Counted from the stretch's first letter, positions 16,976-26,288 are shown. The stretch: DNA of 37,435 bases from Candidatus Aminicenantota bacterium (GCA_011049545.1 DRHQ01000010.1:1-37435), one strand, 5' to 3'. The notes: generated by a model not told the origin, from the sequence alone. Numbers and translations: made by a program.

Positions 16976-18022
16976 ATGATTCGCCGATCTGTATCTTTAA
17001 TACTTATTTTTATAATAATTCCTTTCTTAGCTTTTCTAATTTCATGCAGTGGCGATATCGAAAACCAAGAAGTTGCCAAGGCCGAAAAGATAAGGGTTCG
17101 CACTGAAACCATTAAGAAAACCGATTACGAATTCACGCTCGATTTCTCAGGAGAAGTTAAAGCTTGGAAAACGGTTAACTTGAGCTTTAACGTCGGGAGT
17201 AAAATCGATCGTTTTTACTTTGATGAGGGACATAAAGTTAATAAGGGAGATCTGTTGGCAAAGCTCGAGAAGGATGATTATCAGGCAATGAGAGACCAGA
17301 GGTATGCTCAATGGGAAAAGACCAAACGTGATTACGAAAGAAACCGCCACTTGTTAGAGGATGGTTCCATACCAGAACGGCTCGTTCAGGATGCACAAAC
17401 TGCGCTTAAGGCGGCAACAGCAACGCTAGAAGCTTCAGAGCTGAATCTTAAGCACTGTCTTTTGTATGCTCCGTTCAGTGGTCATGTAGCCTACCGATAT
17501 GGAGAGGAAAAGGAGATGGTAGCAGGAGGGCAGATTGTTTTCACTCTGATGGATCTGTCCCGGGTTCTCGTTGAAATTGGAGTGCCGGAGAGAAGTATAG
17601 ACCGGATAAAAAAAGCACAGAAGGCAAGTGTGAATTTTGAGGCAATACCAGGGAAAACCTTTGAAGGCACGGTCACCCAGGTTGCTGTATCTTCCCTTCC
17701 CAGCATCCGCCTCTTCAAGGTAGAAATCACCATTGAGAATCCGAAGTTTATCGTAAAACCGGGGATGACTGCCTTCTCAACCATAGTTATAGATAAAATG
17801 GAAGGCGTCTGCATATTTTCCTTGGATACGACCGTATTGAGAAACGGCAGCAGGATTATATTTCTTGCTTCAAACGGAACGGCGAAGAAGATAACTTTAA
17901 AAGATTACATTATATCAGGTGATAAGATAATCGTCAGCGATCCCCTCCCTGAAAACGGACAGATAATCACCGCCGGGCAAGAAGTTCTATTTGAGGGCAT
18001 ACAGATTTCCGTAATAGATTAA
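16976..18022 (+). CDS. RND efflux periplasmic adaptor, lipoprotein
   Basis: Membrane-fusion protein (HlyD/AcrA family) that links an RND pump to an outer-membrane channel. The start at 16976 follows GGAGG by 7 bases and yields 348 residues with a lipoprotein signal ending in LISC. Then come the beta-barrel and lipoyl halves (VNLSFNVGSKIDRFYFDEGHKVNKGDLLAKLE), a short alpha-hairpin (about 95-140), the second lipoyl half (LYAPFSGHVAYRYGEEKEMV) and the beta-barrel and membrane-proximal domains. It lies 11 bases upstream of the pump gene. Substrate cannot be predicted. Confidence 0.93.
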   Translation: MIRRSVSLILIFIIIPFLAFLISCSGDIENQEVAKAEKIRVRTETIKKTDYEFTLDFSGEVKAWKTVNLSFNVGSKIDRFYFDEGHKVNKGDLLAKLEKDDYQAMRDQRYAQWEKTKRDYERNRHLLEDGSIPERLVQDAQTALKAATATLEASELNLKHCLLYAPFSGHVAYRYGEEKEMVAGGQIVFTLMDLSRVLVEIGVPERSIDRIKKAQKASVNFEAIPGKTFEGTVTQVAVSSLPSIRLFKVEITIENPKFIVKPGMTAFSTIVIDKMEGVCIFSLDTTVLRNGSRIIFLASNGTAKKITLKDYIISGDKIIVSDPLPENGQIITAGQEVLFEGIQISVID

Positions 18023-18033
18023 GGATACCGTAA

Positions 18034-21000
18034 ATGAAAATATCCCGCAAAGCTGTAGACAAGCCCGTTTTGGTGACGCTTATCACGTTCATTCTAGTTA
18101 TACTCGGTATCATCGGCTTGCGGACCCTGCCCCTCGAGGAGTACCCTAAGATCAACGTCCCCTGGATAGTAGTAGCAATACCTTATCCAGGAGCCGCAGC
18201 TGAAGATATAGAGCAGCAGGTCACAATTAAAGTGGACGAGAAATTAAACAGTATCAAGCACTTAAAACGACTCCTTTCCTTCGCAAGAGAAGGAGCATCA
18301 GTGCATGTCATAGAACTTTACGAGAAAGCAGACAAGCAGGATGCGTTAAATGAAGTAAAAGAAAAAGTTGACCAGATCAAAAGGGAGTTCCCGGAAGATG
18401 TGGAAGAACCTTTGATCGAGGATATTGCATTTGATAGTGTTCCGATAATCCTGGTTAATGTTACTGGAGAAGTGGATCCACAGATTTTAAAAGAGATTGC
18501 AAAAGATATAAAAATCGAGATAGAGGCTGTCTCTGGTGTGAGAGAAGTAGCATTTTATGGCGGGCTAGAGCAGGAAGTACAGGTTCAGGTTGACCCCAGG
18601 AAAATGGAACAGTATCACCTTTCATACTCTATGCTAATTACTGCCCTCCAGCAGCAAAACGCTAACCTGCCTGGAGGATACCTTAAGTTGAACAGTTATG
18701 AGTATCTTGTGCGAACCGAGGGTAAGTTTAATAATGTGCAGGATATCGGCTCAACAGTGGTCGCTGTAAAAGCGGGCCACCCGATTTTTTTAAGTGAAGT
18801 TGCGGAAATCAAGGACACGCATAAAAAGATAAATACATATTCAAGGTACAATGGAATACCCAGCGTGTCACTGGTAGCTTACAAACAGACTGAGATCAAC
18901 ACGATGAAGACTACCAGAGCTATTAAGCAAATTGCAGCTGAATATAATGCTCGTATGCCCGAAGTAGTGCAAATCACAACTACCATGGACAAAGGTGATG
19001 ATATATCCTTGATGGTAAAGCAGCTTAGCTCCAATGCCTTTTATGGCTTACTTTTCGTCCTCTTTACCCTGATGATATTTATGGGGCTGCGCAATTCAAT
19101 TCTTATCGCTGTCGCCATACCCTTTTCTCTCTTAGTGGGTTTTTTATTCATGTGGTTAGCTGGATTCTCCCTTAATATGATTACAATGTTCTCTCTTATT
19201 CTAATAATCGGCCTGGTCGTGGATGGAGCCATGATTGTAGGGGAAAACATTTATTACTATTTGGAGAAAGGGCTCAATCCGGTTGACGCCTCAAAAAAAG
19301 GAATCTCGGAGGTTGGAACCGCTGTCATCTCTGCAGACCTCACGACTATTTCTGCGTTTTTCCCGATGATATTTATCGCCGGAATTATGGGACAGATCAT
19401 GTCCTTCATGCCGTATGTTGTTATATTCGCCCTTGCAGGCTCCATAATCATCGACCATCTTACACTTCCCATGATTGCCTCAAAATATATGCGCCCCAGT
19501 AAAAAAGACAAACAGATGAAAAGGTTTGCCCGGATATTTTTCATCGGAGACAGGCTCTTTCGTTTCCTGACCAGGTATTATAAGCCACTATTACGCTGGG
19601 CCATCTTCCACAGAAAAACTGTTGTATCTGCTGCTCTCCTAACTTTTTTTATTGCTCTGTTCATTATTGGAGCCGGTGTGATTAAAGTAGATTTCTTCCC
19701 GAAGGAAGATATGGGACGCTTTAATATAAATTTCGAGCTTCCTATGGGAACAACTATAGAAAAGACTAACCGTATCGGCCAGCAGATCGAGAGGCTAATC
19801 GCCAATATCCCTGAGGTAAAGGAGTATGTTTCTACTATTGGTGATACAGAGATGATATTGTCCGACCTTGCCGAGACTGCAGGAAGTAGTTCTGGACCCG
19901 AGTTTGGGAAGATAATTATCAATATAGGCTATGATAACGAGCGAAAAAGAAATCAGTCAGAGATTATTGAAGAGTTGGATTTAAAATTAGCCGAGATTCC
20001 AGGGATTAAATATAACTTCTTCGAGTTTGAAATGGGACCGCCCGTAGGCAGGCCGGTAGCAATACAAATATACGGAGAGGAATTTGAGGAGCTTAAAAAC
20101 ATAAGCCAAACGGTTGAAAAACATTTGAAAAGCATTGCTGGGACGAGAAACATTCAAAACAGTTTTCAGGAAAATAAACCCCAGATATCTATTAAAGTCG
20201 ACAGGACAAACGCGGCAAAGCACGGAATCACTGCCCAGGAGATAACAATGCAGGTAATGGCTGCATTTCTTGGCTACGAGGCTACTGAAATCATGCTAGG
20301 AGATGAACTCGTCGACGTCCGGGTCATTAATAAAGAGGCTCATAGGAAAAATTTTGAGGATGTGCTTGATACGCCTATATTCAGCACTGCAGGTATAAAA
20401 ATACCATTGAGCCAGCTTGCCCGGGTGGAGATTACTAAGGGTATATACAGTATTAATCGGCGCAACTTAAGGCGTTCGGTAACAGTGGGTTGTGACGTCA
20501 AACAAGGTTACACGCCTCAGGATATCTTCGCTTCACACCGGAAGCTTATGGAGTCCACGCCTCCACCACAGGGATATATCCTCGAATATGGGGGAGAAGA
20601 GGAGGAGCGGAAGAGATCCTTTGAATCAATGACGCGCGTGATGTTTCTAGGATTGATTCTTATTTTCTTTGTTCTGACTGCCCAGTTCGACTCCTTCAAG
20701 CAACCTTTGGTTATTCTGTTCACCGTTCCGCTTTCCATCATTGGTGTAGTAACAGGACTGCTGTTAACCAGGCTTACGTTCAGTTTCATGGCTTTTGTTG
20801 GTGTCATTGCTCTTGTAGGCATTGTGGTAAACGATGGCATTGTGCTTATCGACTTCATCAATCAAAGGCGCCGGCATGGAATTGATCTCATAACGGCCAT
20901 CTTCGAGGCCGGGCCAAGAAGACTGAGGCCAGTTATACTGACTACTGCTACAACAATTGGAGGACTTTTGCCGATAACGCTTAATCTTGGAGGAGGGGGA

Positions 21001-21150
21001 TCGTTTTGGGCACCACTTGGCACATCCATTATATTCGGACTTTTATTCGCCACCATACTGACTCTGGTTGTTGTGCCTTCCCTCTATTCCATCTTTGAAA
21101 GAAAGGCTTACAAAGAGTCTCTTGCTAAGTATAAATCTGAAGGAATTTAA
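18034..21150 (+). CDS. RND efflux pump inner-membrane transporter (HAE-1/AcrB-like)
   Basis: A 1038-residue proton-driven exporter with the standard plan: a first membrane helix (about 12-30), a periplasmic porter domain, helices 2-6 (about 330-480), a helix 7 (about 525-545), a second porter domain and helices 8-12 (about 865-1025). The helix-4 proton site reads GLVVDGAMIVGENI, so D397 is present but the second Asp of the usual DD pair is Gly. No TolC-like outer-membrane gene is next to it, so it must share one encoded elsewhere. AAGGAT precedes the ATG. Tandem palindromic repeats follow the stop and may end transcription. Confidence 0.94.
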   Translation: MKISRKAVDKPVLVTLITFILVILGIIGLRTLPLEEYPKINVPWIVVAIPYPGAAAEDIEQQVTIKVDEKLNSIKHLKRLLSFAREGASVHVIELYEKADKQDALNEVKEKVDQIKREFPEDVEEPLIEDIAFDSVPIILVNVTGEVDPQILKEIAKDIKIEIEAVSGVREVAFYGGLEQEVQVQVDPRKMEQYHLSYSMLITALQQQNANLPGGYLKLNSYEYLVRTEGKFNNVQDIGSTVVAVKAGHPIFLSEVAEIKDTHKKINTYSRYNGIPSVSLVAYKQTEINTMKTTRAIKQIAAEYNARMPEVVQITTTMDKGDDISLMVKQLSSNAFYGLLFVLFTLMIFMGLRNSILIAVAIPFSLLVGFLFMWLAGFSLNMITMFSLILIIGLVVDGAMIVGENIYYYLEKGLNPVDASKKGISEVGTAVISADLTTISAFFPMIFIAGIMGQIMSFMPYVVIFALAGSIIIDHLTLPMIASKYMRPSKKDKQMKRFARIFFIGDRLFRFLTRYYKPLLRWAIFHRKTVVSAALLTFFIALFIIGAGVIKVDFFPKEDMGRFNINFELPMGTTIEKTNRIGQQIERLIANIPEVKEYVSTIGDTEMILSDLAETAGSSSGPEFGKIIINIGYDNERKRNQSEIIEELDLKLAEIPGIKYNFFEFEMGPPVGRPVAIQIYGEEFEELKNISQTVEKHLKSIAGTRNIQNSFQENKPQISIKVDRTNAAKHGITAQEITMQVMAAFLGYEATEIMLGDELVDVRVINKEAHRKNFEDVLDTPIFSTAGIKIPLSQLARVEITKGIYSINRRNLRRSVTVGCDVKQGYTPQDIFASHRKLMESTPPPQGYILEYGGEEEERKRSFESMTRVMFLGLILIFFVLTAQFDSFKQPLVILFTVPLSIIGVVTGLLLTRLTFSFMAFVGVIALVGIVVNDGIVLIDFINQRRRHGIDLITAIFEAGPRRLRPVILTTATTIGGLLPITLNLGGGGSFWAPLGTSIIFGLLFATILTLVVVPSLYSIFERKAYKESLAKYKSEGI

Positions 21151-21185
21151 TTCATCAAGCCTGCTCTTATGGTGCAGGATTTGGT

Positions 21186-21393
21186 TTATCTTATGTAGGG
21201 GCTTGATTCATCAAGCCCACCTTTTAAAATATATTCAATGATTTATAGTTAAGTAGGTGCTTGATTCATCAAGGGGAAAAATGGAGCCTGGCTCCATTTC
21301 CTGATTATCTTATGTAGGGGCTTGATTCATCAAGCCCACCTTTTTAAAATATATTCAATGATTTATAGTTAAGTAGGTGTCTGATTCATCAAA
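21186..21393. repeat. Tandem ~119-bp repeat with paired palindromes
   Basis: Unit 1 runs 21186-21304 and unit 2 starts at 21305. Each has a strong palindrome (21195-21221 and 21314-21340, arms GGGCTTGAT and ATCAAGCCC, loop TC) and, about 30 bases on, a degenerate copy (21253-21273 and 21373-21393). The strong copies are followed by a short T-run and may act as terminators for the RND operon. A different palindrome is nested at the end of unit 1. Confidence 0.88.
21279..21299. repeat. Perfect ATGGAGCC/GGCTCCAT palindrome, nested
   Basis: Ten-base arms around a single T, all pairs perfect. It interrupts the degenerate copy at the end of the first 119-bp unit, so it probably inserted after or during the duplication (inference). 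Confidence 0.8.
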
Positions 21394-21419
21394 TCCGTAC
21401 TTTAATGATGGTAGAGAAT

Positions 21420-21436
21420 ATGGGGACGTTCCCCAT
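21420..21436. repeat. ATGGGGA/TCCCCAT palindrome after the amidohydrolase gene
   Basis: Seven-base arms around CGT, 4 bases beyond the stop of the minus-strand gene. It resembles the GGGGAC palindrome inside the lactate permease gene at 36223. It lacks a U-tract on the minus strand. Confidence 0.55.
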
Positions 21437-21439
21437 TAA

Positions 21440-23164
21440 TTATTTTTTATACAGTACTTTCCCGCCGACGATAGTATAGACAACCTCGGTATTCAGGATT
21501 TCATCATCGGGAACAGTCATGATATCTTTGGAAAGAACTGTAATATCAGCCAGTTTTCCCGGAGTTAACGATCCCAAAATATCCTCTTGGAAACCAGCAT
21601 AGGCGCAATTGAGAGTGTAGGAACGCAAGGCTTCTTTTCTGCTCATCCTTTGATCAGCATAAAAGACTGTCCCATCTTTTAATTTCCGCGTAACAGTAGC
21701 ATAAAAACAGGCTATGGGATCTATAAACTCAACCGGGGCATCTGTTCCATTGCATATAATTGCCCCTGATTCCATGAGCTTTTGCCATACATAAGCACCT
21801 TCTTCAGCTCGTTTTTTCCCCAATCGCTTGATCACGTATGGTGCGTCAGAAGTGCAGTGAATTCCCTGCATTGAGGCAATGACTCCCAGTTGGCCGAACC
21901 TGAGGATATCCTCGGGGTGAAGATGCTGCGAGTGTTCATCGCGCCAGCGCAAGTCTTTTTTGTCTGGATGAGCTTTAAATGCTGCTTCAAAAATGTTCAG
22001 AGTTTCCTGGTTAGCTCTATCTCCGATAGCATGTACACAGAACTGGAAATCATTCTCAATCGCTAACCGTGCGCTTTCTTTGACAGAATCAACGGTAGAA
22101 GTATTCAAGCCAGTGGAGGATGGAAGATCTTCATACGGTTTAAGCAGCCAGGCTCCGTGAGGGCCTAAAGCACCATCAAGCGAGCGTTTAATGGCCCTGA
22201 CAGTTAAATGATTTTTCCCCATCCCGATGATTTTATATTCGGAAAGACGCTCCCTCAGACGTTCATTGCTGTCCCTAATCATTACCCAAAGCCGAATTCC
22301 AAGCTTGCCTTCCTCTGCCAATTTCTTGAATAGATCGATGGTTTCGAATGAGGAACCTGCATCATGAAAACTGGTAACTCCATTGGATAAACACTCCTGC
22401 ACAGCTAGCTCAATCCCCCGTAGATGTTCAGTTCCGATCTCTTCGGGAGTACGACTCTCTAAATAACTATTCGATGCTCTGCGCAGCAGCCGTTGTGCTG
22501 TCTCCCTGAATGCCCCGATAGGATTTCCTTCAGAGTCCTTTACAATTTCTCCTCCAGGTGGATCTTGTGTATCCTTTGTAATTCCTGCCAGTTCCATTGC
22601 CTTGGCATTGGCAAAGGAAGCATGACCGCTGGCATGGGTGAATAGAACTGGGTTATCAGGAGAAACCTTGCTCAAGGTATGATGAAATGGTAGCCCATCT
22701 ACATTTGGCTCTGGTGTTTTATCCCATTTCTCCTGATGCCAACCTCTGCCAAAAATCCAGTCACCGGATTTCGCATTCTTTAATGCTTCTTTCGTCATCG
22801 CCACAACCTCATCCCAGCCCTTTACTTCCATAAAATTCAGGACCATCTTTGATTGACCCAGGCCAGTAAAATGGCCATGGCTATCGATGAAGCCGGGAAT
22901 GGCCAGCTTCCCTTCTAAATTGATCACCTCAGTTTTTTGAGTTATGTAGGGCTTTATTTCTTCATTACTTCCTACGGCTATGATTCTATCTCCACTAACA
23001 GCCAAAGCTTGCACCTCTGGCTTTGCTTCATCAACCGTGACAATCTTTCCATTCATCAAAACCAGATCAGCTTTCTTCGATTTCTGTAACCCGCTTATAG
23101 ACAAGCAGATAATAAAAATACTCAATATAAGAAAGAAAAACTTGGAAGATAGTCTATTAAACAT
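21440..23164 (-). CDS. Amidohydrolase family protein (YtcJ-like), exported
   Basis: A 574-residue metal-dependent hydrolase of the amidohydrolase superfamily, YtcJ/amidohydrolase-3 type. The first 25 residues are hydrophobic (FFFLILSIFIICLSISG), suggesting export or membrane anchoring. A beta-sandwich start ADLVLMNGKIVTVDE leads to the metal motif FIDSHGHF; later come FHDAG, RAIKRSLDGALG, CVHAIGDRANQ, DEHSQHL and NGTDAPVEF. The substrate is not known; the family acts on amides, imides and formylated amines. AAAGGAGG precedes the start. It runs opposite to the RND operon (convergent ends) and diverges from the GGDEF gene. Confidence 0.92.
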   Translation of the reverse strand: MFNRLSSKFFFLILSIFIICLSISGLQKSKKADLVLMNGKIVTVDEAKPEVQALAVSGDRIIAVGSNEEIKPYITQKTEVINLEGKLAIPGFIDSHGHFTGLGQSKMVLNFMEVKGWDEVVAMTKEALKNAKSGDWIFGRGWHQEKWDKTPEPNVDGLPFHHTLSKVSPDNPVLFTHASGHASFANAKAMELAGITKDTQDPPGGEIVKDSEGNPIGAFRETAQRLLRRASNSYLESRTPEEIGTEHLRGIELAVQECLSNGVTSFHDAGSSFETIDLFKKLAEEGKLGIRLWVMIRDSNERLRERLSEYKIIGMGKNHLTVRAIKRSLDGALGPHGAWLLKPYEDLPSSTGLNTSTVDSVKESARLAIENDFQFCVHAIGDRANQETLNIFEAAFKAHPDKKDLRWRDEHSQHLHPEDILRFGQLGVIASMQGIHCTSDAPYVIKRLGKKRAEEGAYVWQKLMESGAIICNGTDAPVEFIDPIACFYATVTRKLKDGTVFYADQRMSRKEALRSYTLNCAYAGFQEDILGSLTPGKLADITVLSKDIMTVPDDEILNTEVVYTIVGGKVLYKK

Positions 23165-23403
23165 GATTGTATACCTCCTTTTTCTCTTAATTTAATGAAT
23201 CAGGGCGGGGGAAATGTTTTTCTTTTACGGCTATTACTTGTTTGATGAAAATATCTTATTTTCTTCCTTACAAGATTTCAAGCATTTTCACAAAAAAACA
23301 TATTTTATATAAAAATGCAAAAAAATAAACCATGGAAATATAAATATAAAATGTTATAATTCCTTAATTACGCCTGTCGCCATTCTTATCTAAACAGATA
23401 ACT

Positions 23404-24696
23404 ATGTTAAGAATTCTCGCTAAATTGCAGAACAACAAAGAAAAAAAATTCATCTCCTTTCAGGTGGGAATCTCGTTTTTACAGACCCTTCTCTCATTTT
23501 TCTTTCCAGGGGGAGTTCTGGTCCTGGCAATATCATTTATTCTGCTTCAAGGATTGCCAACCCTAACGTTGCCCTTCCTGATACGCATCTATCCTTATGT
23601 TGTTATGGCTGCAGGGATATGGTTCGGGTGGCGTTTTAACCGAAGCCGGTTGATTTTTGTCATTCTTGTTCTGGCTTTCGCTGACAGATCATTGCTAATC
23701 TTTGCAGAAGGAAGCGGAGCCTCAGTGGGTACGGGACGCATCGTGTATAATGCTGTCTGCATCCTGCTGCCGGTGAATCTCGTTGTGATTTCCTTGATTA
23801 AGGAACGGGGATTCATAACCTGGCATGGCAAATGGCCTCTAGGTATGATTCTCTTACAGATGATTGCAGTTACGCTGATCTGTGTTTGGAATCAGTTGAG
23901 CTATAGCCCTTATCTGGAATATTCATTTATTAAATTACGTTTATTCAACCTTATACCAATGGCCCAGCCAGGCCTGCTAGCCTTTGGAGTAGCATTCTTT
24001 AGCCTTATGTTTCGCTATGTTCGGAACCGGAGTTCGATCGAGTGCGCCTTTTTCTGGACTTTAGTCTCATCATTTTTTGCTCTGGCGCTGGGTGATATAG
24101 GTTCTATGTCCACGATATTTTTCGCCACATCAGGCCTTGTCATTGTCATATCGCATATTGAGACTTCTTTTAACTTTGCCTTCTACGACGATTTGACCGG
24201 CTTGCCGGCCCGCCGAGCTTTTAATGAAACTCTTTCCAAAATTGCTGGGCGCTACTACACAGTGGCGGTGATTGAAATAGACTCGTTCAAGAAAATAAGC
24301 GACCGCTATGGCATTCTTGTTGGAGACCAGATTCTACGCATGGTTGCCTCAGAACTAGAGAAGGTAACTGGCGGGGGCCTATCCTATCGTTATAGTGGAC
24401 AAAGGTTCGCTGTGGTTTTCCCTGTAAAGTTTGCGGACGAGGCAATTCCTCATCTGGAAAGCCTGAGGAAACGTGTCGAATTATATGGCTTCATTCTCCG
24501 CGGCCCGAGGCGGCCGCGCGAGAAACCCGTGAATCCAGAAAAGTTCAAGGGATCTCAAAAAAGAATTTCCCTCACTATTGCCATCGGCGTGCTAGAACGG
24601 CAAGATAAAAATATTAAACCAAAATATGTAATCAAGGCCGCGGACCAAGCACTCTTAAATGCTCAGGAGGAGGGTGGCAATCAAATCGCCACCTAA
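23404..24696 (+). CDS. Membrane protein with degenerate GGDEF domain
   Basis: A 430-residue protein: seven or eight membrane segments in the first about 255 residues, then a GGDEF-family domain opening with FYDDLTGLPARRAF at about 261-274. The catalytic loop, which should read GG[D/E]EF, reads SGQRF at residues 331-335, so diguanylate cyclase activity is unlikely. It may instead bind c-di-GMP or GTP or signal by protein contact (inference). A basic insert RGPRRPREKP follows. No strong ribosome binding site precedes the ATG; TATAAT at 23355-23360 could be a -10 element. Genes for other c-di-GMP proteins are absent from the window. Confidence 0.85.
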   Translation: MLRILAKLQNNKEKKFISFQVGISFLQTLLSFFFPGGVLVLAISFILLQGLPTLTLPFLIRIYPYVVMAAGIWFGWRFNRSRLIFVILVLAFADRSLLIFAEGSGASVGTGRIVYNAVCILLPVNLVVISLIKERGFITWHGKWPLGMILLQMIAVTLICVWNQLSYSPYLEYSFIKLRLFNLIPMAQPGLLAFGVAFFSLMFRYVRNRSSIECAFFWTLVSSFFALALGDIGSMSTIFFATSGLVIVISHIETSFNFAFYDDLTGLPARRAFNETLSKIAGRYYTVAVIEIDSFKKISDRYGILVGDQILRMVASELEKVTGGGLSYRYSGQRFAVVFPVKFADEAIPHLESLRKRVELYGFILRGPRRPREKPVNPEKFKGSQKRISLTIAIGVLERQDKNIKPKYVIKAADQALLNAQEEGGNQIAT

Positions 24697-24714
24697 CTTT
24701 CTGTCAGAATAAAT

Positions 24715-24784
24715 CAGTGGAATTGATAAATCATGCCCTCAAATAAATAATCAATAAGGCGGGCTTGATAAATCATGCCCCTGC
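24715..24784. repeat. Pair of diverged GGGCTTGAT-type palindromes
   Basis: Two copies (24715-24741 and 24758-24784) in the same orientation, separated by 16 bases. Both have an ATAAAT centre and imperfect arms (one T-T mismatch in the better copy). They lie in the gap between the GGDEF gene and the next one. Confidence 0.65.
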
Positions 24785-24844
24785 GGAAAATATAAAGGAG
24801 GTAGTTATTAAGAAAATTACGGCCCAATCAAAGGATGGAGTGCG

Positions 24845-25381
24845 ATGATAAGGAAAATTCTCATAATGGGCATGATGTTACCGGCGTTACTGGCAGCTCA
24901 AGCAGAGAAAAAACAGGATGTCTGGGAACCCATGAAGTTTCTAGTCGGGCAATGGGAGGGTAAAGGAGAAGGAAAATCTGGAATTTCAACAGTTAATCAT
25001 GATTTTGAATTCATCATGAAAGGAAGATACCTTCATATGAGGACTAAAGCTACCTTTGAACCACAGGAGAAAAATCCTAAAGGAGAGGTTCACGAAGATT
25101 GGGGATTTTTCAGCTATGATGGATCAAGGAAAAAAATTGTGTTCAGACAATTCCATATTGAAGGCTTCATAACTCAGTATGTTCTTGAAGATACCTCTGA
25201 GGAGGGAAAATTAGTATTTGCGACCGAGCAAATAGAAAACGCGCCTCCAGGATTAAAGGCAAAGTTAACTTTTAGGCGCTTGGATTCCGACGGATTAGAG
25301 GTGAATTTTGAGCTTTCATTCCCGGGACGGGAGTTTGATTGTTACTCTCTAAATACTTTGAAAAGAAAGAGTAAATCCTGA
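24845..25381 (+). CDS. Secreted lipocalin-like protein (DUF1579/THAP4-like barrel)
   Basis: A 178-residue protein with a cleavable signal (KILIMGMMLPALLAAQA). The mature part starts with WEPMKFLVGQWEGKGEGKSG, the opening typical of DUF1579 and nitrobindin/THAP4-like beta-barrels, and continues as an antiparallel beta pattern (HEDWGFFSYDG, VFRQFHIEGF, LTFRRLDSDGLEVNFEL). Some relatives bind heme or fatty acids; I see no proof of either here. The ATG at 24845 lies soon after GGATGGAG. Transcribed alone as far as visible, with repeats on the 5' side. Confidence 0.8.
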   Translation: MIRKILIMGMMLPALLAAQAEKKQDVWEPMKFLVGQWEGKGEGKSGISTVNHDFEFIMKGRYLHMRTKATFEPQEKNPKGEVHEDWGFFSYDGSRKKIVFRQFHIEGFITQYVLEDTSEEGKLVFATEQIENAPPGLKAKLTFRRLDSDGLEVNFELSFPGREFDCYSLNTLKRKSKS

Positions 25382-25446
25382 CTCCGCTCAAAATTCGCAC
25401 TCCATTTCTGTTCTGGCGGGAGTCAGGATAAGAAAATCACTATAGC

Positions 25447-25655
25447 TTACACCTGATACTTAAAAGAGACTTTTACTTTTGCGCGATAAGCTGAAACTTT
25501 CCCCTCTTCTACTTTCATATCGAATTCAACAATTTCTGCAATCCTCAAATCCTTGAGGCTCTTGGCAGCTGTTTCGACGGCGCTTTTTTCGCCGCTTCTT
25601 CCCAGGAGTTGGGGCTTGTTCCAATAAGTTCGATTATTTTGTATGTGCTATCCAT
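25447..25655 (-). pseudogene. Dodecin family gene with a frameshift
   Basis: On the minus strand ATG at 25653-25655, preceded by AGGAGG, starts MDSTYKIIELIGTSPNSWEE, a dodecin N-terminus. The frame then breaks at GGCGC (25579-25583). After removing two bases, or adding one, the frame continues as AVETAAKSLKDLRIAEIVEF and on to KVKVSFKYQV and a TAA at 25447-25449. The 209-base span equals a normal 68-residue dodecin plus two bases. Dodecins are small flavin-storage barrels; this sequence has Arg (DLRIAE) where flavin-stacking Trp sits in halobacterial dodecin, a common variant. It is either a recent pseudogene or a sequencing error. Confidence 0.85.
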
Positions 25656-25679
25656 TGTTTCCCTCCTTTTCTAATATAA

Positions 25680-25698
25680 TTAACCTGAATAATTCAGG
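25680..25698. repeat. TTAACCTGAATAATTCAGG motif, palindromic copy
   Basis: Contains CCTGAAT and ATTCAGG around one A (25684-25698). It is related to copies at 798, 27146, 27207 and 29596. Confidence 0.6.
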
Positions 25699-25792
25699 CT
25701 AATTACCTGTGAACGGAGTGACTGTAAAACTTTCTTTTACATTTGTCAATTTTTTCGAATGAACAAAATTCAAATTAGGAAATAACATCTCT

Positions 25793-26236
25793 TCAGGAAC
25801 TGTGATCATGGACTATTCGCCAGCCTTCTGGCATCCGCAGGAATATAATCGTAAACAATCCTTCTTCAGAAGAATCTTTAGACAGAAGCCGCCACCGGCC
25901 CAAAACATAAGCAATATCGTTTGACAAAACTTTAATTTCCATGTCAGTAAAGTCCAATTTTCCCCATTTTTCTCCTGAATAACTCTCTTTATAGCTCGCA
26001 AGTAGCGCATCCCAGCCATGAAGCCTTTTGTTTCCAGATTGAAACGTAAATTTTTCCGAATTCCAGTAATATTCCATGAACCCTTCTATATTTTCTTCAT
26101 TCCATGATACCTTTTGTTGGTCAAGAATATCCGTAATCTCATTTTCTACGTTCTGGATATCTGGTCCAAACCCGCAACTGTACGTCATGAGAGTTACAAG
26201 CGACGCGATAACCATTAAAAGCAATGATTTTTTCAA
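25793..26236 (-). CDS. NTF2/SnoaL-like (DUF4440-type) lipoprotein
   Basis: A 147-residue protein with a lipoprotein signal: KKSLLLMVIASLVTLMTYSCG, lipobox Cys at about residue 21. The mature domain has the cone-shaped NTF2-like pattern of DUF4440/SnoaL proteins: an N-terminal helix (EITDILDQQKVSWNEENIEGFMEYY), a strand with FTFQSGNKRLHGWDALLASY, and late strands GRWRLLSKDSSEEGLFTIIFLRMPEGWRIVHDHSS. Members include enzymes and binding proteins; no catalytic assignment is possible. The start is TTG at 26236 with GGAGG upstream. It is a single gene between repeats. Confidence 0.85.
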   Translation of the reverse strand: MKKSLLLMVIASLVTLMTYSCGFGPDIQNVENEITDILDQQKVSWNEENIEGFMEYYWNSEKFTFQSGNKRLHGWDALLASYKESYSGEKWGKLDFTDMEIKVLSNDIAYVLGRWRLLSKDSSEEGLFTIIFLRMPEGWRIVHDHSS

Positions 26237-26258
26237 TTTTCCTCCTTACTTGAATGAA

Positions 26259-26285
26259 GATGGGTTTGATGAATCAAACCCCTAC
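26259..26285. repeat. GGGTTTGAT/ATCAAACCC palindrome with compensatory change
   Basis: Same layout as the GGGCTTGAT family, but the C-G pair in the stem is T-A in both arms, so perfect pairing is kept. It lies between two minus-strand genes. Confidence 0.8.
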
Positions 26286-26288
26286 ATG

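Noticed and set aside
21195-21226. All GGGCTTGAT palindromes as dedicated terminators
   Set aside because: Several copies have no T-run or lie upstream of genes, so termination may be secondary use of a dispersed repeat.
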